A stretch of DNA of 64,000 nt from Ophiura sarsii (GCA_035610835.1 CM069446.1:73517062-73581061); one strand, 5' to 3'. Numbered from the stretch's first letter, positions 47,216-59,714 are shown. The notes: generated by a model not told the origin, from the letters alone. A program made the numbers and translations.

Positions 47216-48548
47216 AAGCCACCCTATTTAGCATGTTATTGCAAACATTTGCACATTTAGGTCTTTCTTTACATAAGTGGAGGCCACCATGTTTGTAGTC
47301 TTTGTAAATTTCATGTACCTATGCAGTTTATTTTAACAGTACCCGCAGTCTGTGATGGAGTCAAAGCTATATTTGTTTTGTTGATGATTCAATCAGAGAG
47401 ATGTTATCATACTTCCAACAGAGAGACATAATATCTTGTTTGACTAAGGAGATTAATCTCCAATTGTGGTGGGATTGTCTAATAAGTGAGTTGTGGATGT
47501 TTGAGTTTCGGGTTATATTATAATAATTCCTGGGTTGATTTAATGAAATGTCAATATGGGTAACCATGATCGCGGAATGCCATTTTAATTAGTATAGCAA
47601 TTCCTGGACCAACATTTTAGACCAAGTACAATGTCATATACCTACAATCAAGGAAAATAATAGTTGGCACACTTGATACAATTTAATACAACTATCCCTG
47701 TGCTCACAAGAAAGAACCGACTTAGGACATAGCACTCTTTAATAGCACGCAGAGGTATCCCCCTCTCTCATCCTCCCCCCCCCCCCCCCCCCCCCCCCCC
47801 CCGCCCCCCTCCCCATCAATAAATGTTGAGAGAGCTGCCAAAGCTTCTGATGACATGTGGCTCGGATCAACATTGCCTCGACGGGCACTTTTTTCCTTAA
47901 TTGTGCCAACCTTTTTTCCTTGATTGTAGATTGTTCTTCAGACGGTATCCCCCCCCCCCCCTCCTTGCACACAAATCAACTTGATTGGTTTCCTGTACTA
48001 TTTTTAGACTGCGGTGTTTTAATTTGTTGTTTTTTGGTTTGAATTATGGAAAATACATACACCATTTCCTTGTTATTTTGGTATGAAACAGATGCTTCAG
48101 AAAATGTTTACAAAACATGCTTCTTTCTGTTGGACCGCCCCTATTCCATTTCAATGGAATTTTTATTACTGATTAGTTAGGCCTACTCAATTGACCGCCC
48201 GGGAATTGACGTAAAGCATCAAATGGACCAAACTATTTTGTGTTATCTGATGAAAAAGGATATAGATAATATCGAAATTAACCAAATTCATCTAAATGGT
48301 TACAGATTGCTTATTTCATTTGATATATACACTCCCTGACACTCCTATATGCTCGTCTGGTGATGTGATTGGTGTCCAACCAATGAACTATCATGGCCGA
48401 ATTATTAAATTTAAACTTTTTTTCTCTCGATTTGACAGATTTCCATCATTCTGGTCCAATAATTCTTCGTACCAGTTATCTTTTGGTTCTCATATATTAT
48501 TTATTCGATTAAACCAGGACCATAGATATACATGTACAATACTCTGCT
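47216..48548. other. Intergenic region and start of the duplicon
   Basis: Long poly-C tracts lie at 47777-47803 and 47949-47961. From about 48249 the sequence matches 8850 onward, including one copy of the 85-bp satellite word at 48317-48380. No gene is seen. Confidence 0.45.
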
Positions 48549-48799
48549 AGGAAAAAGTGTACGTTAGGTCCCAGATACTGGTATACCAGTATCGTTCATA
48601 AATGTTGCCAGTATCGGTCAATACTATCGGTCGATACTGGTACACGTGATACCAGTGAGATTTGTCCCAGTATTAAACGATACTGGTACATTTGATACGT
48701 GCCAGTATCGACCGATACTTGAACACTGACTTTGTACCAGTATCGAACGATACTGGGTGTTCAAGTATCGGGCGATACTTTTTTTAAATTTTTAATTTT

Positions 48800-49480
48800 T
48801 ATCTTTTATTGTTTATTTCTATCATAATTTTCACATTTCACATAGTTTCATCATGTTTACATTGCATTTTCGATACATGTATAACACATTTTCATATGAT
48901 TTTCATCATGTTTACATTGCATATCATATACATGTTTAGCACATTTTCATGTACTTTTCAGCATTTTTATATTTTTATATGCTTTTCGGCATGTTTACAT
49001 TCATAATTTTCACATTTTATGTATAGCACATTTTCATATACAAGTACATTTTCATATGCTTTTCAGCATGTTTACATTTCATATCATGTATAGCACATTT
49101 TCATATGCTTTTCAGCATGTTTACATTTCATATCATGTATAGCACATTTTCATATACATAACACATAACACATTTTCATGTGCTTTTCATGTTAACATTG
49201 AATATCATTACATTTTCTTTTCAGCATTTTTATATTTTTATATGCTTTTCAATGTTTACACATTTGTATGCTTTTCAGCATGTTTATATTGCATGTCATG
49301 TTTAACACATTTTCATATGCTTTTCAGCATGTTTACACATTTTCATGCTTTTCAGCACTTTTACACATTTTCATTTCAATAACACATTTCCATGTGCTTT
49401 TCGTGTTTACATTGGATATCATTAGGTAACGGCATGTTTACATAATTTTCAACATTACATTATATACATCATGTATCCAG
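48800..49480. repeat. Tandem repeats in the LINE 3' UTR
   Basis: Repeated words are CATATGCTTTTCAGCATGTTTA and TATAGCACATTTTCAT with spacing of roughly 40-70 bp. They lie between the LINE ORF2 end (49635) and its A-rich tail. Confidence 0.75.
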
Positions 49481-49634
49481 TTATATGTATATAAACTCAT
49501 ATTTGATTTTATTATAAGTTTTACATCACATCATGTTTATAATATTTAATTTGAACCCCATTCATACAAATATCTTTGGTATGCCGGTATACATAGACAA
49601 ACAAACAATAAACAATTACATTTTTAACATCGTT

Positions 49635-52139
49635 TTATAAATCTCTGATTTGCAGCTCAAACAATAATAAGCTGATTAAATGTGGGTGGTTCCCGTAACG
49701 GAACTTGCTGATAACTAATTTACCAACACTTATTATTTTATTTATAGAATTGTTTATGTCTTCATCTTCTTTATTATAACCAAATAATACATCTGTAACT
49801 GATACTTTAATTAAACTATTGTGTTGTTGCGATAAAATATTGTTGACTTCAGTCCATACACTTTTTATTTTCTTACAATAATAAAAGAAATGTTCAATAT
49901 AATCTATTTCATTACACACGTCACATATAGTATCATGCTCTTTACCTATTTTGTGGAGAAATATCTTCGTCGGGTAAATGTTACTAATTATTTTCCAGTT
50001 TAATGTCATGAGTCGTGGTTCCTTAATATGTTTGCCCCAAATTTCGCTCCACTCAAAATTGTTATACTCGAATTTTTTTTCCCAAAACAATTCGCAAATT
50101 GGTTTTGTATTTATTTTATCTATCATTGCATTTCGATATATTTTTGTTGTACAAAGTTCTAATGAAGTGTTACCATTATTATACTTGAACGTTATACCAT
50201 CCGATCTAGTACCTGTTCTTTCATTCTTCCACAAAGTAGGTATTGCTTGTTTTACAGCTATGTATTGTATACAAGCATTTGCTGGATGAACAAATCTGTC
50301 CTTTATTTCATCAAATGTATACATTTCCCCATCGTCTTTGAATAAGTCTGACACATAAACAAAACCTATTTTTATCCATCCCTTAAAGTACAATGTATTA
50401 CCTTTGCTCGTTATACAATCATTATTCCATATTACTTGATTATCCCAGTTTTCTATTTCGTTTATAGTTTCAGTATTTTTGATTTTAAACCAAACTTTGA
50501 TTAGGTTGTGGTAAAAGGATGGTATTTCTTTTAAAATACCTTTTACGGCTTTATTCATAGTTTCAAAACTACAATTGCATTTGAAGATATTTAGGTCTAA
50601 GCATGTATTTTTCAATAAAGAAATAGGAATATTTTTCCACGTGCTGATTTCTGAATCTGCGAGCTTTTTGATTCATGTCAATTTAAGCGAATCCAAAAAA
50701 TGTGGTAAGTTGAGCATTTTCAGCCCACCTTTTCATATTCATTTATTAATGTTGTACGTTTAACTTTTTCTGATCCACCCCACACAAATTTAAAAAACAT
50801 CCTATTTAAATGATTTACAAATTCAGAGGGTAAGTCAATTATTGAACCGATAAATGATAGCTTTGATGCTAAAAGGCTTTTTACTATCAGTACCTTGCCG
50901 ACCATTGTAAGGTTTCTCATGGTCCAAGCTCTGATAGATCGTTCTATCAATTCCATCTTTGACTCCCAATTTACAGATAACTCTTCTATTTTAGTACATG
51001 GGTTTAATTACTACCCCTAGAATTTTTACATTATTATTTGGTACACATTTCCAATTAATCCCCCCAATTTCTTTCGTTGATTCTCTGCAAGCACCAATCC
51101 AGACAGCGTCGCTCTTTAATTTATTAATATATAAGCCTGAAATTTGTGAAAATAGTTCGAATGTTTTTAGCACGTTTTTTATTGATTCCTCATCTTTAAC
51201 AAATATAGTTGTGTCGTCCGCAAATTGCGTAATTTTTACTTCATTTTTGTCGTATTCGAGGAAGGGCAATTTTATGCCATGTATATATTTTGACTGTCTG
51301 ATTTGGTTTGCCATTACCTCGGCTGCCACGACATATAATAATGGGGACAAATTGCAACCTTGTCTTAGACCATTCATCTGTGCAAAAAAAGAAGACATAT
51401 GTCCATTATGTAATACACAACTGACAGTTTTATTAAATATAGTCTTTATCCAATTTATTATTTTTTCACCAAAGTTAAATAGTTTAAGGGAATACAATAT
51501 GAAGTCCCTTTTAATCGTATCGAAAGCTTTTTTAAAATCAATACAGATCATAGCCCCCTTAATATTATTTGTTTCGGTGTATCTTAAAACATCTTCAATT
51601 AAACGTATGTTTAAATTTGCACCCCGCTTTTCAAGGAAACCGTTTTGATCGGTATCAATGATCGTCGGAAGTACTTCACTTATTCTCGATGCAAGTGCTT
51701 TTGCCGCAATTTTGTAATCTATATTTAAAAGTGTTATTGGCCTCCAATTGTCCAATTTGTTTCTTGGTAGTAATTTACCTTTATGTAATAAAGTAATAAT
51801 CCCACGCTTGTGGGATGAAGAAAGCTCTCCATGTTCGTATGCCTCGTTGAACGAGTCTACGATCAATGTACCGACCAATTGCCAATGAACTTTGTAAAAT
51901 TCTGCAGTAAGTCCATCACACCCCGGACTTTTGTTATTTGACATTTTTTTAAGTGCAGTTAAACATTCTTCATTGTCAATCATACCTTCACATTTCATTG
52001 TATTTTCTTCAGATAACTTCGGTACATTAATATTTTTCATAAATTCATTAACATCATCTATACGGGTTATACTCTTTGTTTTGTACAGATCTTCATAGAA
52101 ATCCACCTGCATTTTTAAGAGGGCATCATCGTTTGTCAC
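49635..52139 (-). pseudogene. LINE ORF2 (reverse transcriptase and C-terminus), broken
   Basis: Reverse transcriptase is clear at 52139-50991: LLHKGKLLPRNKLDNWRPIT, DFKKAFDTIKRDF, NGLRQGCNLSPLLY and the catalytic FADDTT. The frame then shifts near 51000 and resumes (NLTMVGKVLIVKSLL) to 50720. It shifts again at a GGC/TGA site and has an in-frame stop near 50670. The C-terminal region runs from 50615 to 49635 with a Cys/His knuckle (CDVCNEIDYIEHFFYYC). The endonuclease is missing. Three lesions make it inactive. The clade is L1/Tx1-like by sequence style. Confidence 0.85.
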
Positions 52140-52570
52140 ATTTACCCCCTCGCAATCTAGGAGGCTGGTTATTACCTTATTATCGGGCGATACTAGTACA
52201 CAGTCCAGAATCTGGGACCTAAAGTACCCTTTTCCTCTGTGCTATAACATTCAATCATTCAAAATAATATTTGATTTCAATTCTGTCACGTTCATTTACA
52301 AATGATTATACACAAAATTATTCAGGGTACTTATATTACTCTACGGACAAAATTGTCGGCAAACCTATATTATTTGCTAGTTCGTGGTAGATAACCAATT
52401 CTTCAATTCCCGCAAAAAATAACCACTCGTTCCAATATTAACTATGATTAGTTGATTATACACGATTCTCCGGGCTGTGAAGAAAATGATTCTCTTCCTG
52501 AAGCACGCGTGTACACAGATGGAAATCCGAGGTTCTCCGAAACGCAAGCTACACACGAGGAAGGATAATA

Positions 52571-52945
52571 AAGGGTTCAACAAAAGAAAGTATACCACTT
52601 TGTTTATGTCATTTTGAGTAACATTCAATTTAAATAAAAACTTCCTATTTTCAAAAGTCTCATTTCCAATACACAGCACGAGAAGAAAGGACCCATTGGG
52701 GTCTCTGTATGTGTAGATAGCCAGGATTGAAAAAAAGATTGGAAATGAGACTTTTAAAAATAGGAATTTTTTCTTTAAATGGTGCTAATCATGGTTTATC
52801 TTTGATGTTAGGTGGCAAATTTGGTATCAAATTATGCCTAAAAGATTCATCTAAATGCCGATCTAGCCTGTTTGGTCAAAATAAAATTGAATGTTACTCA
52901 AAATGACATAAACAAAGTTGTATACTTTCTTTTGTTGAACCCTTT
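52571..52945. mobile_element. Foldback MITE of about 375 bp
   Basis: Inverted ends AAGGGTTCAACAAAAGAAAG with over 55 bp of pairing enclose an AT-rich core. The paralogous site at about 9992 lacks it. TA-rich flanks fit a TA target. A relative lies at 35290-35510. Confidence 0.8.
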
Positions 52946-53013
52946 ATATATCCTCTCCCAAATTACGGATTAAGTTCTGAGTTCTCAGGTAGGGTCGGTC
53001 GGCCTGTATTGTA

Positions 53014-53908
53014 CAGGGTGGTTCAATAAAACCTTGACAGTTTTTTGAAGCAATTTTTTTGAAATTCTGTAGATTTAAAAAAAAATCTTTTTCAATATTC
53101 ATCAACTATATGATCTTGACCATCTATGCTGAAAATATCATTACAAATAACCTTACGGTTGCAAAATAACAGCTATTTGAACAAAGTCTGATCCCATTTC
53201 ACTCTGTCCACGGGTACTGATTTCGCGACGTTACAACCAGTGTGGTTCAATAAAACGCTGACAGTTTTTCAAAGCCATATTTTTAAAAATTGTGGGATTT
53301 GAGTGGGTTTTTTTACATATTCCTCAAAAATATCATCTTGGCCGTCTATGCTGAAAATGTCAATGTTAATAATGCTATGGCGGCAAAATGATAGCTATTT
53401 GAAGAGAATCTCTCCAAATCTCTTTGCCCACGAGTAAGTCTACGGGAAATGCCCAGCAAGATAACATTAAATGGCATCGTCACTGTTAAGACATAGAGCA
53501 TAGACAATTACACTTTTAATCTATGAAAATCAATAATTCTAATTAGGGTCACTCGTGGTATTATTATTACGTATTGATTTCACACCTGAATAGATAGTTA
53601 AGATGTTAACAATTACACTGGTTTCACCTGGCGGGATCTTCAAATCTTAGATTACTTGCATGCAATTCATCATTCAGTATTCAATGTAACGTCGCGAAAT
53701 CAGTACCCGTGGTGGACAGAGTGAAATGGGACAGACTTTGTTCAAATAGCTGTTATTTTGCAACCGTAAGATTATTTGTAACGATATTTTCAGCATAGAT
53801 GGCCAAGATCATGTAGTTGATGAATATTGAAAAATATTTTTTTTAAATCTACAGAATTTTAAAAAAAATGGCTTCAAAAAACTGTAAAGGTTTTATTGAA
53901 CCACCCTG
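53014..53908. mobile_element. Mariner-type foldback element of about 895 bp
   Basis: Ends CAGGGTGGTTCAATAAAACC are inverted with arms of about 230 bp (53014-53245 and 53690-53908). A third, diverged copy of the arm start lies at about 53243 (GTGTGGTTCAATAAAACG). It inserted at TA beside the MITE that begins at 53916. No transposase is seen. Confidence 0.8.
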
Positions 53909-53915
53909 TATTGTA

Positions 53916-54290
53916 CAGGGTGTGTCAAAAAAAATTGTTGTCCCATTGGCAACAAAATGAATAAAAATACATCCCATGCTTTTGTGTTTTCAACAAATAG
54001 ATCGTCGGTAAGCCATATTAATCTTCTATTAAAACTTTATCCCATTAAATTTCACCACCTACTGCCGAGATATGAGCAATTAGTAACAAGGGTGCGAATC
54101 CCATCTTGGCCACTTTGAACAGGAATTGGACTTTCAACTGAAAAAACTGCATTTGTGATTCCAATATTGAATACAGGATATGTCAATGTAATTGTTCAAT
54201 TGTAATTGTTTAAAATACACTCAAATTCAAATAAAGATTTCTGCTTAAATTCAACTAACTATTAACATTTTAGTAGGTAGATTATTATCG
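53916..54290. mobile_element. Mariner-type MITE, 5' part
   Basis: It begins CAGGGTGTGTCAAAAAAAAT and matches 10105-10440 in the paralogous duplicon. The right end is not found. Confidence 0.65.
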
Positions 54291-54907
54291 ATTTTATATA
54301 AATAAATTATGCATAGCCCTATACACCCCCCCCCCCCCCCCCCATTCTCTAATATGAACTCCATTCATGGCTACTATGCAGCAAGTACAGGTACGGCTGC
54401 CCGGTACTCTAATATAATGGGTACTGATAAAGTACCACCAAAGTAGCTGTTGCACGGCGCCTGTATTGAACAGTATATGCAGCTACTAAGCAGACAGTAC
54501 CTATACAGGTACTGGCAGCCAAGTAAGAAAATGTCTGTAATAAATTCACTTTGATATTCAAATTTTATTATAGCATGGGTAAGTGAAATTAGAATGTTTC
54601 TCCCACATATTGTGCGTAAAATTTCAATTACACCATGATTTAATCTCTGGTTTTCTAAACTGAATGCAGGACATCATGCTGTGCTTTTATGCATGTTTTA
54701 GATACCTCGTGGACAAACACAAATCGGGTACCTCGGTAAAAAAAAAATGCCCTCATATTTCTACAAATTGAGATTTTGTTAATGCTTATGACAGATCAAA
54801 CGCCAATTATAAACCATCTAAGAAGTCATTTTAAAAGCATATTTATATCTTATTGTCCTTTCCACACATCGGGTATTAGATAGTATCTATCAAGATCTAG
54901 ACAAAGG
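54291..54907. other. ROCO-D 3' flank
   Basis: A poly-C tract lies at 54327-54343, and the rest is sequence shared with the 3' flanks of B and C. No gene is seen. Confidence 0.45.
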
Positions 54908-55056
54908 TCATTCTGGAGATTTGATGGCACGATGTCGTAATTGGCTTTTCCCTGTGGCCGATTCAATCATGTTAGATGGGTCTGCAATGATCATCTCTTG
55001 GTCGACACACTCATCACCAGTACGATTGCAATCAATGGTAAGATTCCGAGGAGAAA
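54908..55056 (-). CDS. ROCO-D exon 4 (C-terminal)
   Basis: A 149-bp exon follows acceptor TTTTATTTCAG. It completes the phase-1 codon and encodes the conserved tail (SPRNLTIDC, VDQEMIIADPSNMI, SQLRHRAIKSPE, stop). The length equals that of ROCO-C exon 4. Confidence 0.7.
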
Positions 55057-58000
55057 CTGAAATAAAATTGGAAATAGTGGCTTTAACCCATGTTAACCAG
55101 GGAAATATTATTGGCTTTAACCCATGTCAACCAGGGAAATATTGGCTTTAACCCTAGTCAACCAGGGAAATATTGGCTTTAACCCATGTCAACCAGGGAA
55201 ATATTGGATTTAACCCTAGTCAACCAGGGAAATATTGGCTTTAACCCTAGTCAACCAGGGAAATATTCGCTTTAACCCTAGTCAACCAGGGAAATATTGG
55301 CTTTATCCCTAGTCAACCAGGGAAATATTGGCTTTAACCCTAGTCAACCAGGGAAATATTGTACCAATTGTATTACCACCGATTGTGCTTGTTTTATCTC
55401 AATAATTGTTCATGATATAAGATAGTGGCTGTTGCAACCCACGGACACGACCATTTATTTTTACTTATGATTTTTGAGCATTTTGAGCATAGTGTTTTGA
55501 AACATTTTGAAAAATCTAAAAATCTTTGAAAAATAATGAAAAATGTGTGATGATTTGGGGTTTTCTTAATTGAAAGAAATATTGAATCAATTTAAAAATG
55601 TATGAAAAATTTGAAAAATGTTGAAAACATTTGCGAAAAACGGTGACATTATCAAGAAAATACACCTCTCGAATGCCCGACCCTCCCTGAGAGATCCGTC
55701 CACCTGTATTATAGTGCTGTTATTGGTGTTTGTTTGTTTTTGTGGGTTTTCTGGTTTGGTTGGGCTTTTTGGGAGTTGGTTCTTGGTTTCGTCACCTAAG
55801 CTTTATAATACCTTGATTATGTGTAAGCCACTCTGCGCTGAAGTTAATTGTCCCCGAGTTCTCAATCGTCAGGTTCTTGTTGCCATTCACGTTAGGCATA
55901 TCACTAGCATCTGATACGAATCCTGTAGCTGAACTGATACATTGTCTTGGTGCTTGTGGGTTGAACTGTTGGACAAAAACAATTGAAACTGAAATTATTA
56001 CAATGTATAAAAGTTGAATGCGAACTGCTAATATCCACAACAATAGCCTGTAATTAATACAATTGAATAATCAGCGAAATCAAGAATGTCTTGTGGAGAG
56101 TTGTTGAAGTTTTCTCTATTATATTTGGTTTTTGTGATGGGATTTCTTTTTGCACACACCATGTCCAAAAAGGGTATGTCGGTTTGGATATATGAAGGCT
56201 TACTCTAAATCTGTGTATACTCTCAGTCTAAATAAAACTATATTGGGATGTCGTCCTGTGGTTTTCTTTGACGTTATAAGCAGATGGGTTTCTCAAGGAT
56301 TGTTTTCGTTAGTTTTGAGTTGTGTATCTTAATTCTTATTGTTTTTTATTGGTTGTTTTGGGTTTTTTTGTTTTGTTTGGGGTTGTGATTAATGGTTTTC
56401 AAATAGTCCATGTTAGATACCTGTCTTGATGCATCCAGTGGTATGTCCCTCCCTCTGCACGTGAATATCTTAGTAGGATGTGGGAATGATTGCTGGTTAT
56501 CATGAGCTTCTCTCAAAACATGCAGTGGTTGTTTCTTGCTATCCTGATGCGGAGGACTATGAGGGCACGCTGCTCCACAATGGAACTGAATTTCAGGAAA
56601 TTGTAGTTTTCGGAGATCTTCAACAAACTGCCAGAGATAACGCAAGAGGTTGAAAGTGTTGCTCTCTGCTGAAGCGGCCTTCACTGATACAGCAATGAGA
56701 TTCTGTGTTGGATGGTCTGTGTATAGACGCAACCAATAATAGAAACTACCGATGGTCGATTCCAGGTTGAATTCACCACCTTGTCTGTACAGATAGCGTT
56801 GTTCATCCGTAAGATACTGCAGTTGTGATTGGGTTTGGCACCGAGCAAGCAATCGAGTGAACAGAGCATCTGGCATGAAGTCTCCAAAGTCAAAGTAGTA
56901 CATGTGTATGTCTTCTTCCGGTATAGCTAGAGGAATCTCTGGAGCTCCGTTCGGAAGCATTGATGGTACCAGGTACTTGTAGTTGTGGTAATTATCTTGC
57001 CTATGTATGTTGTCTTCTGAGAGTTCACTGTCATAAACCCTACAAATAAGACCTTTATGATCGAGTATGCGGAGAACCACCTTCACGAAATCATCGTTGC
57101 CATGTTCACGAAACATGTGCCTTGCCAGTTTAAAGTGCAACAGACCTCTTTCACTAAGAAGTTCCCAGAGAGACATCAGTCGCCCTTGATTACTTTTCTG
57201 CGGGATTGTATGTATTGCCTCAGCAGCATCTACAATCAACTGCTTATCAAGTAAAACATACTGAGACAAAAAATCGTCATCCGATTCGAAAAAAATGTCG
57301 CCACAACAGTCGAAATATTTCAACATCGCTTTAAAATCCTCTGACTCGCTTGAACCAAACCTTTTTCTCACTTCCTCTGTAGTCATCAACATCTCTGCAG
57401 GAGAGTGATCAGCATTATGAGCTTCCATACGGATGTTCTCAATGAAACTCAGAAATGTTAACCACCTGATCGGAAGGTTCTGATCTAACACAGAACGATC
57501 AGCATGTTCCCATATTGTTGCTCTCAATTTGTGTATATCGTCTGATAGACGATGTTTGTTGTCAATGGCGAAGAATGGTTTGTCATCATTCCAGATAATT
57601 CTTTCCATAAACTGATCTTCTATTGTCGACAATTTGCCCTTGAAATAGTTTTGTATTTCCAAAATTAATCTCGGATTCACTAAATCAGCATGGGTTGCAA
57701 CTAGTACAACAGGTGCCTTAGAGTGAGTTCTGATAGATCGCAACCAAAATAATACTCGCTTGTACTGGCTATCTCGAGACCCGTTCTTCACGAATCCGGT
57801 AATGTCAAATGCCAAAACAAAGGTCGTGTCAGGCGTCATGAATGTGTGGTGAGTGTTATAATAAATCTCCTGGCCGGCATAATCAGATATGCTTAACCAA
57901 ATGGGAAGTTTTGGTAACATTGAACCAAAACCTACGATAAGCTTCATCTTTTTGTAGAGATCATGTAATATAGGATGGTTTAAACTCGGCTGACCGAAAC

Positions 58001-58865
58001 AAATCTTCCAAAAATTGAACCCATAGTATGAAAATAGAAATACAACATTCAAAAACAAGAAACACCAAATATGCACTAATTCCCATGTTATAACTTTGCA
58101 ATATTTCGATGGTATTTTGAAGATAAGGACTATCGGAATTAACACCGCCATCACAAGGCCAGATGTTATTCCCAAAGCAAGTAGCATACGAAGGATCTCG
58201 GACGAAGCTTGACTATCCCAAAGCAGTTGATCATCATCAGCTTGAAGTATCCAAAGGTAAAAGAAAGCGATGAGGATATTCATTGCCGTAAGAAAAATAT
58301 AAATTGCAAATGCATATTCTATCAACGCAGGCGTTAATGAGTCTATTAACTTGATGAGACAAATGAGAAGTATAATATGTGAAAGTGGTCTAAGTATGCA
58401 AAAGCCACCGGTCACGGGGTTGAAGTATAACAACAGTAACAGCATAATAGATGCAAGAAGTACGACAGAGAAGATTTTTTTTATTGAGAATTTCAAGAAG
58501 TTGATGTAGTGAGTTAACTCCATAACAGATCTCACGACAATATACCAACGCACTGCTTCATTGTATTCAACCGAAGCATCGATTTTCTTCTCTTGCCATT
58601 TCTTGTCAACAGTTTTGATATGACACATCTTCTTCTTGATACCATCTGTTGGTGGTTCATTGAGGATGAAGTCTTCCCCCATCAGATTCTTACGGAGACT
58701 TGTTTTGCCTGCTCGGGCATCACCCAATATATCACCTGTGCTTCGGCGGGACGGACATTCACCATTTTTCTTGCCTTGTTCTGCCAAAATGGTTGTTATT
58801 TCGGTGTTTAATGTGCTAATAACACCAACACATTGCTTCTTTATGTGGGTAAACAACCCCTCCAT
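54908..58865 (-). CDS. ROCO-D: Roc-COR GTPase with shortened membrane insert
   Basis: The minus-strand gene model is exon 2 coding 58865-56421 (exon from 58886), exon 3 55965-55812 and exon 4 55056-54908, about 915 residues. It has the same order as ROCO-C: P-loop GDARAGKT, PPTDGI, hydrophobic insert, DYAGQE, THAD, COR, Cys/His segment, tail. GTPase, COR and tail are nearly identical to ROCO-C, including a fully shared stretch from DYAGQE to THAD. The membrane insert is about 113 residues shorter. The missing blocks correspond to several helices of ROCO-C, all lost in frame; about 4-6 candidate helices remain. A central block (QADDDQLLWD, then LLALGITSGLVMAVLI) is retained. The start is the ATG in ACCATGG after acceptor TTTCTACAG. 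All catalytic motifs are present, so it is probably a working gene. Confidence 0.87.
55077..55365. repeat. 31-bp minisatellite in ROCO-D intron 3 (about 9 units)
   Basis: This is the longest of the three homologous arrays (unit core TTTAACCCTAGTCAACCAGG). It starts about 20 bp from the exon 4 acceptor. Confidence 0.9.
55812..55965 (-). CDS. ROCO-D exon 3
   Basis: A 154-bp exon, phase 0 to phase 1, lies between acceptor TTTTTGTCCAACAG and donor CAAG/GTATTA. It encodes FNPQAPRQCISSATGF and an Asn/Gly-rich segment. It is homologous to ROCO-C exon 3. Confidence 0.75.
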
Positions 58866-59164
58866 GGTTCGTAATGATCCAAATGTCTGTAGAAAGAATA
58901 TGATTTTTATGTGAACAAAATAAGAACGCGTGGTTTGGTTTTGTGTATGCAATTTAGAATAAACATCTTGGGAAAGGCGTGTTCTTGTCTTTTCCTGTAC
59001 ATCAACGCACATTGGGCCAGTTTCGACTTTTGGCACACTTTAGGGCGATTCTAGCCTACTATGCAACGGTTAATACACATGACTTTATCCACAGAAGACT
59101 AACTAATAAAACAATGACACCTTTGAGATGAAGCTTGGAGAACTCATTTCAAATAAGATCTATA

Positions 59165-59714
59165 CAGGGTGTGTCAAAAAAGTGTCCCACGAGTTAGAAA
59201 ATGAATTAAAAATACATCCTATGTCTATTTGTTGGTTAGCTCTGTTAGTCCGCTAGCAAATGCACTTCATCCCATTGCATTTTACTACCTAACAGCCGAG
59301 ATATGGTCAATTAAGTAACAAGAGTGTGAATCCCACTTTGGCCACTTTTGAACAAGAATATGACTTTCAACTGAAAAAAAATCCTGCCTTTGTGATTCCG
59401 ATGACATGGATGATGAGTTTAGGATATGTCAATGTATTGTTAAAAATGCCGTCTAAAATTCAAATGTTTTATGGTATGTCATGGATAATACGAAAAGAAT
59501 AAATCGGTTGCTTCCCAGAAACCATTGTGGCAGGTCGCATTACCCTGTCCGATCAACCTTGCACTCCCATTACTTTTGTACATGGTTTCCCTTCGTTGTC
59601 CGGAATTAACTGGTTAAACATGAATCGATAGTAAAACAAAACACACCATTGGCGATTTTTAAAAATATTTTCATGGTAAATAAATAACATGGAACACTTT
59701 TTTGACACACACTG
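59165..59714. mobile_element. Mariner-type MITE, complete, in ROCO-D intron 1
   Basis: Ends CAGGGTGTGTCAAAAAAGTG (left) and the complement of CACTTTTTTGACACACACTG (right) are flanked by TA. The body is about 550 bp with no transposase. It is the most complete copy of the family also seen at 690-1203, 10105-10440 and 53916-54290. Confidence 0.8.

Larger units (their letters stand above)
48780..52180 (-). mobile_element. 5'-truncated L1/Tx1-like LINE with 14-bp target duplication
   Basis: The minus-strand LINE has its A-rich 3' end at 48780 and is truncated at 52180. It is flanked by a perfect 14-bp duplication TATCGGGCGATACT (48766-48779 and 52181-52194), which is a palindromic word of the host MITE. 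It contains RT, the C-terminal region and a long repeat-rich 3' UTR. Confidence 0.9.
48550..52235. mobile_element. Short TIR MITE (about 270 bp) split by a LINE
   Basis: The terminal repeats match over about 30 bp (GGAAAAAGTGTACGTTAGGT left; GGAAAAGGGTACTTTAGGTC as complement of the right). The paralogous segment at about 9700 is an empty site. Near-duplicate 7-8-bp flanks (CTCTGCTA and CTGTGCTA) suggest a target duplication. The left part (48560-48779) is full of palindromic words such as CAGTATCGACCGATACT. The LINE at 48780-52180 sits inside it. Confidence 0.75.

Noticed and set aside
50998..51648. 216-codon plus-strand ORF
   Set aside because: It is antisense to the LINE reverse transcriptase.
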